From the NCBI RefSeq assembly GCF_001661675.2, contig NZ_CP019603.1, positions 372,001 to 436,000 on the forward strand: a stretch of DNA of 64,000 nucleotides. The letters run 5' to 3'. This document shows, piece after piece, positions 26,989 to 35,959 of the stretch (position 1 is its first letter; each line of letters begins with the position of its first letter). The notes beneath the pieces were generated by a model. The model made no database searches. It saw nothing but the letters and a program-made list of their open reading frames with translations, and was not told the DNA's origin. The translations under genes were made by a program, and so were the position numbers. Source of the DNA: Croceicoccus marinus (lineage in GTDB: Bacteria; Pseudomonadota; Alphaproteobacteria; Sphingomonadales; Sphingomonadaceae).

Positions 26989-27225
26989 GCGGTCGTTTTC
27001 ACAACCTGCTGATGAACCTTATGTCTGCTCAATCGCGGCAAACCGGGCTTACGCAGCATTAGAATTGCCAAATGATTACACTTGAAATCGAAACCCTTGC
27101 CAACATGGTCGCAATGGTTACTATCCTAATAATGGGACTGGATAGTGTGTCGGCGTGTTACTTTGTTGCCGAGCCGGGGTATATTCCCACCTGGCGCCAA
27201 TGCTGTCCGATTTAAGGAGGCTTCA

Positions 27226-28728
27226 TTGAAACTCAGGCATGATATTGACGAGTTGGGTCGCGTCGGTGATCTTCTATCAATCGAAAATCCACTTCAGTTC
27301 AATCTCGACAACTATGTAGGCGGTACTTTCCGCGGCAAGCCGATCTTCGATCTCGACGGTGTGGAAGACCAGATCGATTCGGGCCGATCGCAGAAGGTCA
27401 CGGCCAACGGCAAGATCACCTATACCTTCCTCGACGAAGGTGACGGGCTGATCGGCATCTACAACAACAAGAACTACGGCTTCACCGCAGGCGAGGGGCT
27501 TGCCGCCTTCTCTGCCGCGCAAGAGGCCGAGGCGCGCGATTCGATCACCCTGTGGGACGATCTGGTCGCACCCGAGTTCGTCGAAACCGAAGGTCGCGGC
27601 GCGGACATCCAGTTCGCCAACTCGACCGATCCGGCGCAGGCCTATGCCTATTATCCCAGTGAAAAGGGCGGGCAAAAATACCTAGGCGACGTGTTCGTGG
27701 CCGATCCCGCGGTCAACTGGACCAACGCCTGGCTGGGCTATGGCGGCTATGGCGCGACGACGCTGGTGCACGAGCTGGGCCATGCGCTCGGCCTCAGCCA
27801 TCCGGGCAACTACAACTACGACCCGGACCTTCCGCTGAGCTATGCGAACTACGCCGAATATGCCCAGGATTCCGAGCAGTACACGATCATGTCCTACTGG
27901 TCGGCGCAGGAAACCGGTGCCCGCATCGTGAACTGGGACCTGTTGCAGTTCAACAATCCCCAGACCCCGCTGCTGCATGACATCTATGTCATCCAGGAAA
28001 AGTATGGCGCGGATCCGACGACGCGGACCGGCGACACCACCTATGGCTTCAATTCGACCGCCGATCGCGAAGTCTATGATTTCGACGCCAACCCCTTCCC
28101 CTATCTGTCGATCTACGACGCAGGGGGCGAGGATACGCTCGACTTCTCGGGCTTCTTCGGCGGTACCGTACTGAACCTCAACGACGGAGAGTTCTCGTCG
28201 GGCGGATCGGCCATTCCGAGTGCGGCCGAAATCAACGCCAACGCGCTTGAGCTGTATTACGAAACCGGCGAAGTCGACTACATCGGCGGTGTCGACCAGG
28301 CGACGATCGACTCGATCTCGTCGCGGTACATCAGCAACAACGCCCGCGATATCTCCATCGACACCGGATACACTGGCGTGAATGCGGTGAACTACGAGAA
28401 TATCTCGATCGCCTATGGCACCATGATCGAGAATGCGGTCGGTTCGGAATATCGCGATATCATCATCGCGAACGAGCTGGACAATACGCTCACCGGCAAC
28501 GGCGGCGCAGACGTGTTCGTGTTCCAGGACGGCGGCACCGACACGATCACCGACTTCCTCGCCGGCGAAGACCTGATCGACCTGTCGGCGCTGGCGGGTG
28601 AAGATACCGCCATCGACTTCGGCGCCGGCTTCCTCGAAGCCGACTTCGACGGCGACGGTGCGGTGGACCTGACGCTGGTGTTCGACAATGGCGCGGAACT
28701 GACCGCGGCGGACGTCTACATGGGCTGA
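27226..28728 (+). CDS. Serralysin-like M10 metalloprotease (secreted, RTX-type)
   Basis: Zinc protease of about 500 residues. The catalytic helix reads LVHELGHALGLSHPG, giving zinc ligands His182, His186 and His192 with Glu183 as base, and the Met-turn is YTIMSYW. This combination defines the metzincin serralysins. The C-terminal region is a beta-roll-like domain, but only a short run (LDNTLTGNGGADVFVF) resembles RTX; the usual series of GGxGxDxUx repeats is missing. The C-terminus ends ADVYMG, with no classic hydrophobic Val-Asp end. The start is TTG 27226, with AAGGAGG 5 bases upstream; the open frame before it has no ribosome site. No Sec signal is present, as expected for type I secretion by the transporter encoded at 28819-33385. 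Confidence 0.88.
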   Translation: MKLRHDIDELGRVGDLLSIENPLQFNLDNYVGGTFRGKPIFDLDGVEDQIDSGRSQKVTANGKITYTFLDEGDGLIGIYNNKNYGFTAGEGLAAFSAAQEAEARDSITLWDDLVAPEFVETEGRGADIQFANSTDPAQAYAYYPSEKGGQKYLGDVFVADPAVNWTNAWLGYGGYGATTLVHELGHALGLSHPGNYNYDPDLPLSYANYAEYAQDSEQYTIMSYWSAQETGARIVNWDLLQFNNPQTPLLHDIYVIQEKYGADPTTRTGDTTYGFNSTADREVYDFDANPFPYLSIYDAGGEDTLDFSGFFGGTVLNLNDGEFSSGGSAIPSAAEINANALELYYETGEVDYIGGVDQATIDSISSRYISNNARDISIDTGYTGVNAVNYENISIAYGTMIENAVGSEYRDIIIANELDNTLTGNGGADVFVFQDGGTDTITDFLAGEDLIDLSALAGEDTAIDFGAGFLEADFDGDGAVDLTLVFDNGAELTAADVYMG

Positions 28729-28752
28729 TCCGCCCAGGCATGATGTCCAGCG

Positions 28753-28790
28753 AAAAGGGCCGCGGGATCCGTTCCCGCGGCCCTTTTTTC
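28753..28790. terminator. Bidirectional intrinsic terminator
   Basis: An 11-bp perfect GC-rich stem (GGGCCGCGGGA / TCCCGCGGCCC, loop TCCGT), with AAAA before and TTTTTT after, so it can stop transcription from both sides. It lies between the protease stop and the HlyD-type stop on the other strand. Confidence 0.85.
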
Positions 28791-28818
28791 GTTCGCCGCT
28801 ACCGTGTCCTTCCCGGGC

Positions 28819-30117
28819 CTATTCGGTAAAGGCGCGCTGCTGAAGCCGGGTGAAGGGCCGCAATATATAGCTCAGCACCGAACGCTTCTCGCCGATCAGC
28901 GAGACTTCGGCAGTCATGCCCGGCCCGATCGGCAACTCGCGCCCCGCATTGTCGGTGATCGCCTGGGCCTGGGTGCGGACCTCGACTTCATAGAAGCTTT
29001 CGCCCGTGCGCTCGTCCAGCGTGGTATCTGGGCTGATCGTCACGACCTCGCCCGGCAGGCCGCCATAGACCGTGGGGTCATAGGCGGTGATGTTGACGCG
29101 CGCGGGCTGGCCGATGGCGACCCAGCCGATGTCCTGCGGACGGATGCGCGCCTGGACCATCAGCGAATCGTCCGACGGCACGATCTCGACCAGCGGCTCG
29201 CCGGGGGCGACCGATCCGCCCACCGTGCTGACCAGCACGCGGTTGACGCGGCCCGACAGCGGCGCGCGCAGCACGGTGCGGTCCACGCGCCCGCGCAGTG
29301 CGGGCTGCGCCTCGCGCTTGGCGGCCAGTTCGCCGCGCGCCTCGGCCAGTTCCGCCGCTGCGCGCGAACGCCAGTCCTGCACCTGCTGCGACATGCTGGC
29401 CCGCGCCTCGGCTACCGCGGATTGCGCGCGGGTGACGCCGGCTGCGGCGGCCGATACTTCGGATTGCGCGACCGACGCGCGGCTTTCCGCCTGGATCAGC
29501 GACAGGCGCGGCTCCACCCCGCTTTCGACCAGCGGGCGGACCAGCTCCAGCTCCTCGCGCGCGGCGCGGGCGTTCTCGCGCCGCGCTTCGGCTGCCGCCT
29601 GCGCTTCGGCGACCGCGCGTTCGGCCTGCGCCACGCGGGCGCGCGCCGCGCTGGTCAGGCTGGCAAGGTCGGACTGGCGGCTGGAATAAAGCGATCGCTC
29701 GATCTCCACCTGCTCGGCCAGTCGGGGCGACCCGGTCACCGGAAAGCGCGGAGCCCTGCCGGCGACCTCCGCCTCGAGCCGGGCGATGCGGGCCGCCAGC
29801 GCGGCGGAGGTAGCCTCGGCCGCCGACAGGCTCGATCCCGTCTCGGTCGCGTCCAGCCGGACCAGCGGGGCGCCCTGCCGGACCAGTTCGCCCGCGGAGA
29901 CGAGGATCTGTTCGACCACGCCCCCTTCCAGATTGGACACCACCTGCAATTGCGATGACGGTACCACCCGCCCCTGCCCGCGCACGGTCACGTCCAGCTG
30001 CGCGAACGCCGCCCACAGCAGGAAGACGGCGACGAAGCCGGTCACGGCATACAGCAGCCAGTTCGCCGCGCGCGCGGGCGCGATATTCGCCATGCGATCC
30101 TCGACAAGCGTGGTCAT
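28819..30117 (-). CDS. Type I secretion membrane fusion protein (HlyD family)
   Basis: Periplasmic adaptor of 432 residues. One N-terminal membrane segment (LLYAVTGFVAVFLLWAAFAQ) is followed by the beta/lipoyl half VVPSSQLQVVSNLEGGVVEQILVSAGELVR, then a long Ala/Glu/Arg-rich coiled coil (about residues 95-250) and the second lipoyl half (APLSGRVNRVLVSTVGGSVAPGEPLVEIVP). It joins the ABC exporter to the outer-membrane channel in a type I secretion system. The ATG at 30117 overlaps the ABC stop (ATGA). The order channel, ABC, adaptor matches protease exporters such as AprDEF/PrtDEF in content, though here the channel gene comes first. Confidence 0.9.
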   Translation of the reverse strand: MTTLVEDRMANIAPARAANWLLYAVTGFVAVFLLWAAFAQLDVTVRGQGRVVPSSQLQVVSNLEGGVVEQILVSAGELVRQGAPLVRLDATETGSSLSAAEATSAALAARIARLEAEVAGRAPRFPVTGSPRLAEQVEIERSLYSSRQSDLASLTSAARARVAQAERAVAEAQAAAEARRENARAAREELELVRPLVESGVEPRLSLIQAESRASVAQSEVSAAAAGVTRAQSAVAEARASMSQQVQDWRSRAAAELAEARGELAAKREAQPALRGRVDRTVLRAPLSGRVNRVLVSTVGGSVAPGEPLVEIVPSDDSLMVQARIRPQDIGWVAIGQPARVNITAYDPTVYGGLPGEVVTISPDTTLDERTGESFYEVEVRTQAQAITDNAGRELPIGPGMTAEVSLIGEKRSVLSYILRPFTRLQQRAFTE

Positions 30118-31886
30118 GATGCGTTCCCGTCGTTGATCGCGGCGGTGCTGGTGGTTACGCGCGCACCCTGCTGGCCGCGCATGCGGGCGAGCACCTCGTC
30201 GCGCGGGCCGTCGCCCACGATGCGCCCGCGGTCGACCACGATCAGCCGGTCGACCAGCTGCAGGAACGGCGTGCGATGGGTGATGACGACCAGCGTCCGG
30301 TCCGCAAGTTCGCCCTGCAGCCGGTCCAGCAGCGCGGCTTCGCCCTGCGTGTCCATGTGGCTGGAAGGTTCGTCCAGCAGCAGCACGTCGGGCCTGCCCG
30401 CCAGCGCGCGGGCAAGCGCGATCGACTGCTTCTGCCCGCCCGACAGCCCCTCGCCCCGGTCGGCGAGCTTGCGTTCATAACCGTTGGGCAGCACCGACAT
30501 GAACTCGTCCGTGCCCGACAGGCGTGCGGCGCGCAGCATTTCCTCGTCGTCGATGTCGTCGCGGCCCAGCGTAATATTGTCGCGCACCGTGCCCGAGAAC
30601 AGCACCGTTTCCTGCAGCGCCGAACCGATCCGGCGGCGCAGCACGTCAGGCTCGAACTGGCGCAGTTCCGATCCGTCCACCATGACGGCCCCGCTCTCCG
30701 GCTCGTACAGGCCCAGCAGCAGGCGCGCGATGGTCGACTTGCCCGAGCCGACGCGCCCGATGATCGCCACCTTCTCGCCCGGCGCGATACGGAACGAGAC
30801 ATTGTCCAGCGCCTTCGCCCCGCCCGGATAGGAGAAGGTGAGGTCGCGCATCTCGATCTCGCCGCGCAAGGCGGGCGGAGACAGGCGGCGGTCCTCCGTC
30901 ACCTCGTTCTCCTGCTGCATCAGCCGGTCGATCTGCGCATAGGCGACGCGGGTGGAGGTGAGCCGCGACAGCAGCTGCGTCAGCTGGGTCAGCGGCGCGA
31001 CCGCCCTGCCCGCCAGGATCGAACATGCCAGCAGCCCGCCCAGCGACAGATCGCCGTCGCCCACCAGGTCCACGCCCACGATGACGACGCCGACATAGCT
31101 CATCATCTGGCCCGCCTGCGCCAGCGTGACCGCCAGGTTAGACACCAGCCTCTGCCGCAGCGATATGCCCGCATGATCCTGCAGCGCGCGGTCCCAGCGC
31201 CGTTCCAGCATCGGCGCGGCACCGCTGGCCTTGACCGTTTCCAGCCCGCCGATCGTCTCGACCAGCACGGTCTGCTTGCCCAGCCCATCCTTCATCGCCG
31301 CCGCGCTCAGCCGGTTCAGCACCGGTTGCAGCAGCCAGCCCGACAGAACGACCAGCGGAATGATGACCAGCGGCACCAGCACGACCGGGCCGCCGATCAC
31401 GAAGATCAGCACCAGCGTGATCAGCGCGAAGGGCACGTCGACCAGCGCGGTAACAGTCGCGCTGGCGAAGAAGTCGCGCAATGTCTCAAGCTCGCGCATC
31501 AGGCCGGCCTGCGCGCCGGTCGAACCGCGGCGGCTGCCGAAGCGGATCGCGATCAGCTGGCGGAACACCGACGTACCGATGGCGCGGTCCACGCGCGCGC
31601 CCGCGAAATCGGTGAAATAGCCGCGCAGCAGCTTCAGCACGACGTCGAACAGGATGATGATGCCCATGCCGATGGACAGCGCGATCAGCGAATCCACCGC
31701 GTCGTTGGGCAGCACCCGGTCATAGACGACCATGGTGAAGATGCTGGCGGCCAGCGCGAACAGATTGGTGAACAGCGCCGCCAGCGCGATCCGCATATAG
31801 ATCGGCCGGTTCTCGCGGATGGGGCCCGAAAGCCAGTCGGCGATGCGCGGCGGGCGCGCCGCGATGTCCATGTCGTTGTCGGTCAT
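30114..31886 (-). CDS. Type I secretion ABC transporter, permease/ATPase (PrtD/LapB-like)
   Basis: Protein of about 590 residues with an N-terminal exporter membrane domain (six helices, about residues 20-310) and a C-terminal ATPase. Motifs: Walker A GRVGSGKST with Lys383, the signature LSGGQKQSIALARAL, Walker B VLLLDEPSSHMD and the H-loop VVITHRT. There is no N-terminal C39 peptidase domain, as expected for RTX exporters that carry an unprocessed C-terminal signal. The chosen start at 31886 (MTDNDMDI) overlaps the TolC-type stop by ATGA; an upstream start at 31925 is less likely. It probably exports the protease at 27226. Confidence 0.92.
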   Translation of the reverse strand: MTDNDMDIAARPPRIADWLSGPIRENRPIYMRIALAALFTNLFALAASIFTMVVYDRVLPNDAVDSLIALSIGMGIIILFDVVLKLLRGYFTDFAGARVDRAIGTSVFRQLIAIRFGSRRGSTGAQAGLMRELETLRDFFASATVTALVDVPFALITLVLIFVIGGPVVLVPLVIIPLVVLSGWLLQPVLNRLSAAAMKDGLGKQTVLVETIGGLETVKASGAAPMLERRWDRALQDHAGISLRQRLVSNLAVTLAQAGQMMSYVGVVIVGVDLVGDGDLSLGGLLACSILAGRAVAPLTQLTQLLSRLTSTRVAYAQIDRLMQQENEVTEDRRLSPPALRGEIEMRDLTFSYPGGAKALDNVSFRIAPGEKVAIIGRVGSGKSTIARLLLGLYEPESGAVMVDGSELRQFEPDVLRRRIGSALQETVLFSGTVRDNITLGRDDIDDEEMLRAARLSGTDEFMSVLPNGYERKLADRGEGLSGGQKQSIALARALAGRPDVLLLDEPSSHMDTQGEAALLDRLQGELADRTLVVITHRTPFLQLVDRLIVVDRGRIVGDGPRDEVLARMRGQQGARVTTSTAAINDGNAS

Positions 31887-33385
31887 GTTGGGGGAATATC
31901 GCCTTCGTCGGGGACGCTGCCCCAATCTTGCGGAAGCGCAGCTTCGTCGTCCTGCGGCAGTCCCAGCGCGTCGATCAGCCGCCCGGTTCTTGCCAGCAGC
32001 ACGTATCGGGCGGCGTCGCGGTCGGCGAGCACCTCTATATAGCGGGCCGCGATGGCGAAGAAGCTGTCCTGCGCCAGCATCACGTCCAGCAGGTCGCCGC
32101 GCGCGGCCTCGAAACGCAGGGCCAGCACGTCGCGGGTCTGCCGGCTGGCGACGTAATTGTCGGCCAGCGCGCCAAGCTCCAGCTCCAGGCTGTCGACATC
32201 GGCCCAGGCGATGGCGGCGGCGCGGGCAGCCTCGTCGGCCACGGCGTCGGCCCTTGCATCGGCGGCGCGGGCCTGTGCGCTGGCCCCGCGGGCGCGCGGG
32301 AATGCGCCGGTGAAAAAGTTCTGCCGCAGGGTCAGCACGGCGCGAATGTCGTAATCGCCGTTGTATTCGTCGCGCACCAGCCCATAGCGCCCACCCTCGA
32401 GCGAGCCGTCGATCACCGGCAGGCGTTCACCCTTCGCGGCCCTGGCATCGTCGCGCGCGGCGCGGGCCTCGGCCTCCGCCGACAGGACCGATGGCGTGCG
32501 GCGGGCTAGAAAAGCCGCCATCTCGGCGGTTACGGCGGGCACTTCGGGCGCGGGTGCTCGCTGCAGATCCTGGGGCGGGGGCGCGCCGATGAATTCGACA
32601 TAGGCGGCTTCCGCCCCGGCCAGCATGCGGCGATACCGCGCCCGGTTGGTGCGCGCCAGCGCCAGCGAGGAGCGCAGCCGCGCTATATCGCCTTCCGCCG
32701 AAAAGCCACTGGCGATGCGCTGTTCCAGGTCGGCGACCAGCCCTTCCTGTTCGGCCACGAAACTGTCGCTGAGGCCGACCAGCGCGCGGGCGGCGAACAC
32801 GTCGTACCATGCGGCGATGGCGGACATGGCGACCTGCTCGCGCGTAGCGTCCAGATCCTCGCGCGCGGCGCGCAGGCGCTGTCCGGCGGCGTCGATATTG
32901 GCGCCCGTCACGCCGAAATCCAGCAGGGTCTGGCGCACCTGGAACGTTCCGTCGACGCGGCTGCGCGCGCGGGTGCGTTCGAACTGGGTGCCAGGCTGGC
33001 CCGAAAAGCTGCTGGCGATGCTCTCGCGCGATTGCAGGCTCAGCTGGACATCGGGCACCAGCCCCATCCACGCCTCGTCCCGGCGGGCGTCGGCGGCATC
33101 GACCAGCGCCGCGGCAGAGCGCACGCTGCCATGGCGCGCGACCGCCCGGCCGACCGCCGCCCTGAAGCCGCCGCCATCGCCCTGCTCGCGCCCCAGTGAC
33201 AGCAACGGATCGGTCTCGCTGGATTCAAGCGGACGTTCGGACACGGTGGGCAACGAGGGACCGGCCGGGTCGCCATCGCCATCGCCATCGCCATCGCCAT
33301 CGCCATCAGCAGTCTGGCCGCTGGCGGCGGGCACAAACAGCAGCGCCGCGCCCATCGCACCGGTCAGCCATGCCCTGAATTTCAT
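31883..33385 (-). CDS. TolC-family outer-membrane efflux/secretion channel
   Basis: Protein of about 500 residues with a signal peptide (MKFRAWLTGAMGAALLFVPAASGQ) and long Ala-rich coiled-coil helices typical of TolC trimers, for example AVGRAVARHGSVRSAAALVDAADARRDEAW (shown in part) and the block QTLLDFGVTGANIDAAGQRL. It is the outer-membrane exit of the type I secretion system. Near the N-terminus of the mature protein it has an unusual run of alternating Asp and Gly (about 12 residues), encoded by six copies of a 6-base repeat. The start at 33385 (MKFRAW) was chosen because it opens directly into the signal; 33403 is also possible. Followed by the ABC gene with a 4-base overlap. Confidence 0.9.
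   Translation of the reverse strand: MKFRAWLTGAMGAALLFVPAASGQTADGDGDGDGDGDGDPAGPSLPTVSERPLESSETDPLLSLGREQGDGGGFRAAVGRAVARHGSVRSAAALVDAADARRDEAWMGLVPDVQLSLQSRESIASSFSGQPGTQFERTRARSRVDGTFQVRQTLLDFGVTGANIDAAGQRLRAAREDLDATREQVAMSAIAAWYDVFAARALVGLSDSFVAEQEGLVADLEQRIASGFSAEGDIARLRSSLALARTNRARYRRMLAGAEAAYVEFIGAPPPQDLQRAPAPEVPAVTAEMAAFLARRTPSVLSAEAEARAARDDARAAKGERLPVIDGSLEGGRYGLVRDEYNGDYDIRAVLTLRQNFFTGAFPRARGASAQARAADARADAVADEAARAAAIAWADVDSLELELGALADNYVASRQTRDVLALRFEAARGDLLDVMLAQDSFFAIAARYIEVLADRDAARYVLLARTGRLIDALGLPQDDEAALPQDWGSVPDEGDIPPT
33271..33306. repeat. Six tandem copies of a 6-base repeat in the TolC-type gene
   Basis: CGCCAT occurs six times without change (33271-33306), read on the coding strand as GATGGC, i.e. 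Asp-Gly. Copy number changes would keep the frame and change the length of the Asp-Gly run just after the signal peptide. Confidence 0.9.
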
Positions 33386-33454
33386 TGCCAGTCCCTCATT
33401 CACCCAAGGGGATAGCGAGGGGCAGGGGTAATCTCAATCGAAACCATCTGGCCG

Positions 33455-34090
33455 TTAACCATCATCAAGTCCGGCCTTTTCGCGGCCCTGGGGGCGCGGG
33501 ACCTGCGCCTCGATCCCCGCGGCCAGCAGGCGGCTGCACAGGCGGTGTGCCTCGGTCCGGTCGAGGTGGCCCGCGCGCCATTGCTTGCCCGCTTCCTCGG
33601 GGATGACCGCCAGCAATTGCACCAGCGCCAGCGCATCGGGTGCGGGCATCTGCAAATCGCGCCGCGCCGCGCGGGTCAGCCTGCGATAGATGCGGCTGCG
33701 GATCGCCGAAGCCTCGGTCTGCAATTCGCGCATGACTTCCGGCTCGCGCATCACGATTTCCAGCACCGAACCGTGCCGCGCCACATGGTCCAGATAAATC
33801 GCCGCGACCCGCCCCGCCCGCTCGGCGAACGAGCCGTCCGTGCCTGCTTCGTCGAGCCCCGCGCCCAGCAGCAGCTCGGCCTCGCGGTCCAGCACCGCCT
33901 CGATCAAACGGTGGCGATCCGCGAAATAGGCATAGGCGAGCGCACGGCTGGCCCCCACCGCATCGGCGACGTCGCGCAGCGAAAGCTCGGTCGAACGCTC
34001 CCGCTCGATGATGGCATGGGCGGCATCGATCATCTGCGCGGCGCGTTCGTCCGCCGTCCGGTAATCGCGCTTGCCCGCCCCTTCGGCCAT
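33455..34090 (-). CDS. TetR-family transcriptional regulator
   Basis: Protein of 211 residues. The N-terminal DNA-binding domain is clear: MIDAAHAIIERERSTELSLR, then VADAVGASRALAYAYFADRHRLIEAVLD, the standard TetR helix-turn-helix ending in Y-F-x-x-x-x-x-L. The C-terminal ligand domain is not of a recognised type. ATG 34090 has GGGGAGG 4 bases upstream; a start at 34108 is less well supported. It lies on the same strand as the secretion genes downstream and the fusion gene upstream, so it could control either. No clear operator was found. Confidence 0.85.
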   Translation of the reverse strand: MAEGAGKRDYRTADERAAQMIDAAHAIIERERSTELSLRDVADAVGASRALAYAYFADRHRLIEAVLDREAELLLGAGLDEAGTDGSFAERAGRVAAIYLDHVARHGSVLEIVMREPEVMRELQTEASAIRSRIYRRLTRAARRDLQMPAPDALALVQLLAVIPEEAGKQWRAGHLDRTEAHRLCSRLLAAGIEAQVPRPQGREKAGLDDG

Positions 34091-34150
34091 CGAACCTCCC
34101 CGCTCCATTCGAACGAGGTCTAGTCGATGGCGATGCGATCAGGCAATCGA

Positions 34151-35959
34151 TCAGCCGGGCGTAACCACAATCTTGCCGATGGCCTTGCGGCTCGCCAGCC
34201 ACTGGATCGCCTCGCCGCCCTGCTCCAGCTTGTACTGGCGGTCGATGCGCGGGGTGATCCTGCCCTGCTGCCACCACTCCATCAATTGCGCGACATGCTG
34301 CGCGTTACGCTGGGGTTCGCGGGCCGCGAACGCGCCCCAGAACACGCCGCACACGTCGCAGCTTTTCAGCAGCGTCAGGTTGAGCGGCAGGCGCTGGATC
34401 CCCGCCGGAAAGCCGACCACCAGATAGCGCCCCTCCCAGCCGATGGAGCGCAGCGCAGGCTCGCAGTAATCGCCGCCGACGGGGTCATAGATCACATCCG
34501 CGCCGTCCTTGCCGACGGCCTGCTTGAAACGGTCGGCCAGCGCCTTGGACTGCGCCTTGTCGAAAGGCGCGCGGTCATAGATCAGCGCCTCGTCCGCGCC
34601 CGCATCGCGCGCGGCCTGCGCCTTGTCCTCGCTCGACACCGCAGCGACGACGCGCGCGCCCAGTGCCTTGCCGATCTCCACCGCGGCCAGTCCGACCCCG
34701 CCCGCCGCGCCCAGCACCAGCAGGGTCTGCCCCGCCTGCAGATGGCCGCGATCGATCAGCGCGTGGATCGTGGTGGTATAGGTCATCAGCAGCGCCGCGC
34801 CCTGCACCGGATCGGCGCCCTGGGGCAGGCGGAAACTGCGGTTCGCGGGGACGGTCATCTGCTCGCACAATCCGCCATGGCCGGTCACGCAGATCAGCCG
34901 GTCACCCTGCGCCCAACCGGACACGCCCGCGCCGACCGCCAGTACCTCGCCGCAGATCTCGCTGCCCGGCGCGAAGGGGCGTTCGGGCTTGAACTGGTAT
35001 TTGTCCTCGATGATAAGCACGTCGGGATAGTTGATGCCGCAGGCCAGCACGCGGACCAGCAGCTCGCCTTCCCTGGGATCGGGCGCGGGAATATCCTCTA
35101 GGCTGAGCGTGTCGGGGCCGCCGACTTCCTTCAACAAAAGCACCTTCATGGATTGGATCCTTCCCTGTTCCTGCAGCAATGCGCCGCCCATCCTCTGGCG
35201 CATGGCCTCGTCCACGCCCAAGCTGTCGAGATAGCCGATGACCGAGCCATGCGAGGCATCGATGGCATCCAGCGCAGACCCGATATAGGCAGGCGGCGCG
35301 GCCATCATTACCGCGATCGCCTCCGCGCCGAAACGTTCGTGAAAGGCGCTGCGCGAACCGTCCCGCAGCACCGCGCGCGCCTGGTCGCCGGTGTCCTGCC
35401 GGGTCAGCCCCGTCAGAGCGTAATCGGCAAGGATGAGGTCGCGCTCCACCCCCAGCGCCGCCAGCACCAGCGCCGCCGCCATGCCGGTGCGGTCCTTGCC
35501 CGCCGAGCAATGGATCACGCAGGGCACAGCGCCATCGGCGATGCGGTGCAGCACCTCGCCAAAGACATGCGCCATGGTGCGCGGCAGTTCGGCATAGAAA
35601 TCGATCATCAGCCGGTGCGCGCCTTCCTCGGTCGGCGGATAATCCATCGCCATGTCGATCAGGCGGCGCTTGTGGCCGGGGCGGAAGACATGGGTTTCCA
35701 GATGCTCGCCGGTCCATGCGGTCGGATCGGCCTCCCGCTCATGCCGGGCACGCAGGTCGAAGATCGTGCGGATGCCCAGATCGTCCAGCGTGCGGCAATC
35801 CTGCGTGCTAAGCCGCGAAAGCCGGTTCGCGCGAAACAGCCGCCCGCGCCGCACGATCCGCCCGTCGGCCGCCGGATAGCCGCCAAAATCGCGGAAATTG
35901 CGCGCCCCGTCCAGCGCGACCAGCCGCTCGGCCAGCAAGGTTTGCGCTTCGCCCGTCAT
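34151..35959 (-). CDS. Fusion: tyrosine phosphatase domain plus NADPH:quinone oxidoreductase
   Basis: One uninterrupted reading frame of 602 residues. Residues 1-265 form a tyrosine phosphatase-like domain (Y_phosphatase3 type) with the N-terminal ARNFRDFGGYPAADGRIVRRG and the P-loop HCSAGKDRTG, catalytic Cys151 and its Arg. Residues 271-602 are a complete zinc-free MDR quinone oxidoreductase, starting MKVLLLKEVGGPDTLSLED and containing the NADPH site GAAGGVGLAAVEIGKALGAR and the ending SRKAIGKIVVTPG. These are normally two genes. The internal ATG at 35149 has AGGGAAGG upstream, so the second enzyme may also be made alone. The gene overlaps MaoC by ATGA at the 5' side. A lost stop codon between ancestral genes is the simplest history. 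Confidence 0.85.
   Translation of the reverse strand: MTGEAQTLLAERLVALDGARNFRDFGGYPAADGRIVRRGRLFRANRLSRLSTQDCRTLDDLGIRTIFDLRARHEREADPTAWTGEHLETHVFRPGHKRRLIDMAMDYPPTEEGAHRLMIDFYAELPRTMAHVFGEVLHRIADGAVPCVIHCSAGKDRTGMAAALVLAALGVERDLILADYALTGLTRQDTGDQARAVLRDGSRSAFHERFGAEAIAVMMAAPPAYIGSALDAIDASHGSVIGYLDSLGVDEAMRQRMGGALLQEQGRIQSMKVLLLKEVGGPDTLSLEDIPAPDPREGELLVRVLACGINYPDVLIIEDKYQFKPERPFAPGSEICGEVLAVGAGVSGWAQGDRLICVTGHGGLCEQMTVPANRSFRLPQGADPVQGAALLMTYTTTIHALIDRGHLQAGQTLLVLGAAGGVGLAAVEIGKALGARVVAAVSSEDKAQAARDAGADEALIYDRAPFDKAQSKALADRFKQAVGKDGADVIYDPVGGDYCEPALRSIGWEGRYLVVGFPAGIQRLPLNLTLLKSCDVCGVFWGAFAAREPQRNAQHVAQLMEWWQQGRITPRIDRQYKLEQGGEAIQWLASRKAIGKIVVTPG

Larger units (their letters stand above)
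26893..27225. other. Divergent intergenic region, AT-richer than surroundings
   Basis: About 330 bases between an exported hydrolase (minus) and the metalloprotease (plus). It contains the operator-like sites at 26951-26988. A 47-codon open frame (27072-27215, starting MITLEIETLAN and ending WRQCCPI) has no clear ribosome site and overlaps the protease ribosome site; it may be chance or a leader. The remainder shows no recognisable gene. Confidence 0.5.

Noticed and set aside
33271..33306. Tandem repeat considered as a CRISPR array
   Set aside because: Repeats are 6 bases with no spacers and lie inside a coding sequence.
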